From: Methylocystis sp. L43
GTDB lineage: Bacteria > Pseudomonadota > Alphaproteobacteria > Rhizobiales > Beijerinckiaceae
Length of the DNA stretch: 64,000 nucleotides
Reading direction: 5' to 3'
Assembly: GCF_015709525.1 (NCBI RefSeq)
Contig: NZ_JADNRA010000018.1
Coordinates: forward strand, 27,296-91,295
Numbering within the stretch: the first letter of the stretch is position 1; the number at the start of each line of letters is the position of its first letter. This document shows positions 62,225 through 64,000 of this stretch, piece by piece. Made by a program: the position numbers and the translations under genes. Under the pieces are notes generated by a model. That model searched no databases. It saw only the letters and a list, made by a program, of their open reading frames with translations, and was not told the origin of the DNA.

Positions 62225-63129
62225 GGCAGCAATTCCTTCAGATGATAATGAAACGGCCCGAGCTTGCCGCCGTAATTGCCGGCGCCGACGCGCTTGGCGC
62301 CCTGCTCCGGCCCCATCTCGATGATGGCGTGAAGCCCCGCGCGCATCGCCTCGCTCACGGCCTTATCGGTCAAGCCGTCGATGACGATTTCGAGCACGCA
62401 GCCGATATCCGCGTCGAGCTCGCTTTTGGTGACGCCCCGCAACGTCGGACAATAGGCGTCATTGGTCGACGCGCTCATGCCCTTGTATTTCGAACCGACC
62501 TTTGAGCCCGAACGCACGATGCCGCCGGGGAACGGCGCAATGGCGTCGGCGACGCCGTCGATCGCCGAGACGGCGGCCTCTGTCGCGCGCATGGTCTTGT
62601 CCCAGTCCGCGCCCATGATCAAAAGATTGCCGCCGCCCACGGATTTCTTCGTCAGGCCGACCTTGCCTTCGCAGAAAAACTCTCCGTCCATGACCGGCAC
62701 GCGCCAGTAGCGCCGATCGTCGACGACCTTGGACATCTGCCACTTGTCGCCGAATTGGCGCACCGCGTCGCCGACCTTGATCTCGAATTCGCCGTCGACC
62801 GTCGAATAGACCGCGGAGCCCGGGCAGGTCAGCACGCATTGGCCGAGTCGGTTGACGAGCTGCTTCTCCGCGTCTTTCGACGACATGGCGAAGAGCAGCG
62901 CGCGAACGCCCGGACGTCCGTCCGGCGTTTCCTCCGGCGGCACTTCGCGATCGATTCCGGCCTCGCAGCCGCAGCCGATGACCGATGTGGCGAAGCCTGT
63001 CATCGTCAGCGCCGCCTGCCGCGCCCATTTGGCGTTCGGCGCGGTGATCAGAATGCCCGTCCCGCTCATGGGGAAGGCTTCGGCGAAATTGTCGTCTATC
63101 GTCACGCCGTTGCGAATTATATCCGGCAT
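62221..63129 (-). CDS. fhcD: Formylmethanofuran--tetrahydromethanopterin formyltransferase (subunit D)
   Basis: FhcD transfers the formyl group between tetrahydromethanopterin and methanofuran. The 302-residue protein has ITAPNAKWARQAALTMTGFATSVIGCGCEAGIDREVPPEETPDGRPG, DGEFFCEGKVG and a final GNYGGKLGPFHYHLKELLP, all typical of Ftr/FhcD. Its start overlaps the fhcA end by 13 bases and its stop overlaps fhcC, so the three are one translational series. Confidence 0.96.
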   Translation of the reverse strand: MPDIIRNGVTIDDNFAEAFPMSGTGILITAPNAKWARQAALTMTGFATSVIGCGCEAGIDREVPPEETPDGRPGVRALLFAMSSKDAEKQLVNRLGQCVLTCPGSAVYSTVDGEFEIKVGDAVRQFGDKWQMSKVVDDRRYWRVPVMDGEFFCEGKVGLTKKSVGGGNLLIMGADWDKTMRATEAAVSAIDGVADAIAPFPGGIVRSGSKVGSKYKGMSASTNDAYCPTLRGVTKSELDADIGCVLEIVIDGLTDKAVSEAMRAGLHAIIEMGPEQGAKRVGAGNYGGKLGPFHYHLKELLP

Positions 63130-64000
63130 GGAACCTCCGCAAAGGCGTCCTTGTGCGGCAGCGCCGCGTCGGGCACGTCGAAAATGCTGCGCGGCAGGCC
63201 GTAAAGCTCGTCGTAATAGGAATCGAGGCGCTTCGTGATCTGCCCATCGTAACGCGGGCGAATATGCAGCGTCTTGCCGCGCGTGTAATGCGAAACTTGG
63301 CCATCGCGCACGACGAGAGCGCCATCCTTGAACACGAGGGCCGCGCGCCGGAACATGCCGGCGACGTCGCGTCCGGGCTTATAAACGGCGATGTCGGCGA
63401 CGGCGCCGGGACTGAGCCGGCCGCGATCGACGAAGCCAAAGAGCTTCGCGGCGCCGGAGCGGCTCATCTGCGCGATTTCGTAAAGCGTATATTCGCGCGA
63501 AATCGACGGCAGCGTGGTGTGCTCCAGCACCTCAGCCGGAAGGCGCGCAAGATGCTGCGCGCGAAGATCGGCGCTCATCAGCAGCGCGAAGAGTTCCGGA
63601 TAGGTCGTGAAGGGACCGCCGTTCGGATGGTCGGTGGTGAAGAACACCTGCTCAGGATTTTCAATGAGCAGGAAGAGCTCCAGGCCCGCCGCCCATTGGA
63701 TGGCGTTGTAGTAATTTGAAACCTTATAGACGTAGGGCACGATGCCGCCGCCATTGGCGTCGCCGTCGAAGATCGCGCCTTTCTTCGGAATCGCGCCGGG
63801 AAGGCTGTTGAACTGTTTCAGAACGTCGGACGAGATCGTCACCGTGTCCGAGAACATCACTTGGCCGACGTCGACGCTCACATTCTTATTGGCGTTGATC
63901 TTCTCGGCGAAGAGCGCGCCGGCCGACGAGAAGCCGTTCTTGCCTTCCTTGCCATAGGCGTAGAACTGCACATGGGCGAGATGCAGCGGCAGCCCCTGCG
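63117..64000 (-). CDS. fhcA: Formyltransferase/hydrolase complex subunit A, truncated by the window edge
   Basis: FhcA is the amidohydrolase-fold subunit that hydrolyses formylmethanofuran. The last 294 codons are visible and the frame stays open to the right edge (QGLPLHLAHVQFYAYGKEG). Seen are FFTTDHPNGGPFTTYPELFALLMS, with a metal-site-like Asp-His, and the C-terminal RLSPGAVADIAVYKPG typical of amidohydrolases. The missing N-terminal part and fhcB should lie further right, giving the order B-A-D-C known in methylotrophs. Confidence 0.95.
   Translation of the reverse strand, partial: QGLPLHLAHVQFYAYGKEGKNGFSSAGALFAEKINANKNVSVDVGQVMFSDTVTISSDVLKQFNSLPGAIPKKGAIFDGDANGGGIVPYVYKVSNYYNAIQWAAGLELFLLIENPEQVFFTTDHPNGGPFTTYPELFALLMSADLRAQHLARLPAEVLEHTTLPSISREYTLYEIAQMSRSGAAKLFGFVDRGRLSPGAVADIAVYKPGRDVAGMFRRAALVFKDGALVVRDGQVSHYTRGKTLHIRPRYDGQITKRLDSYYDELYGLPRSIFDVPDAALPHKDAFAEVPCRI

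Overview
The window reads as ordinary chromosome from a GC-rich methylotrophic alphaproteobacterium of the order Hyphomicrobiales, most like the Methylocystis/Methylosinus type II methanotrophs. The C1 evidence is the formyltransferase/hydrolase operon (fhcA-fhcD-fhcC) at the right edge, which belongs to tetrahydromethanopterin-linked formaldehyde oxidation. The order-level evidence is family content (DUF6101, DUF4170, DUF2093, DUF2948, UPF0262, phosphatidylcholine synthase, the waaA-lpxK and hisD-UPF0262 neighbourhoods). The genus is an inference. No rRNA or tRNA gene, CRISPR array, prophage or intact insertion sequence was seen.

Layout. 1-600: a partial lipoprotein and rpsU, both leftward. 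740-4759: a zinc-uptake locus with a Zur-type operator, a 60-residue membrane ORF, an AztA/B/C-type ABC transporter and a His-rich COG0523 GTPase. 4750-9218: DUF6101, then the lipid A/Kdo cluster (CysQ-like phosphatase, DUF4170, waaA, lpxK, DUF2093). 9404-15035: two related large porins flanking two small secreted proteins and a PKHD-type Fe(II) dioxygenase. 15321-20287: sbcC and sbcD. 20657-26289: HNH nuclease, membrane proteins, a RecD-like helicase and hemN. 26457-33167: AprI-type inhibitor, repeat-bearing secreted protein, IHF-like protein, acyl-CoA synthetase, DUF1697, an AraC regulator facing a small membrane protein, and prs.

33393-36182: mnmA, pmtA, 6S RNA and the 5-formyl-THF cyclo-ligase gene. 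36335-41467: beta/gamma-crystallin-like secreted protein, LysM protein, cobT and a TonB-dependent receptor. 41947-45501: two ~30-residue membrane proteins, an NAD-binding/membrane fusion protein, DUF2269 and an amidase. 45567-49838: the LMW phosphatase, GNAT, UPF0262, hisD, DUF2948 block. 50080-57344: purA, membrane and SH3 proteins, rlmH and rsfS, a quinone reductase, phosphatidylcholine synthase and a UbiH-family hydroxylase. 57381-64000: Hsp20, putA, a small Cys-containing protein and the fhc operon.

How the parts fit. Several transcription units make sense as modules: zinc acquisition (operator, transporter, metallochaperone GTPase), lipid A assembly, DNA-end processing (SbcCD), phosphatidylcholine synthesis by two independent routes (PmtA and Pcs), and C1 transfer. 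I did not find a clearly new multi-gene system. The points most worth a second look are the Zur operator lying on the -10 region and almost touching the first ORF, a hairpin that would hide the ribosome binding site of the small gene after fhcC, two terminator-ended intergenic stretches that may encode small RNAs, and the paired porin island with its dioxygenase and His-rich secreted protein.
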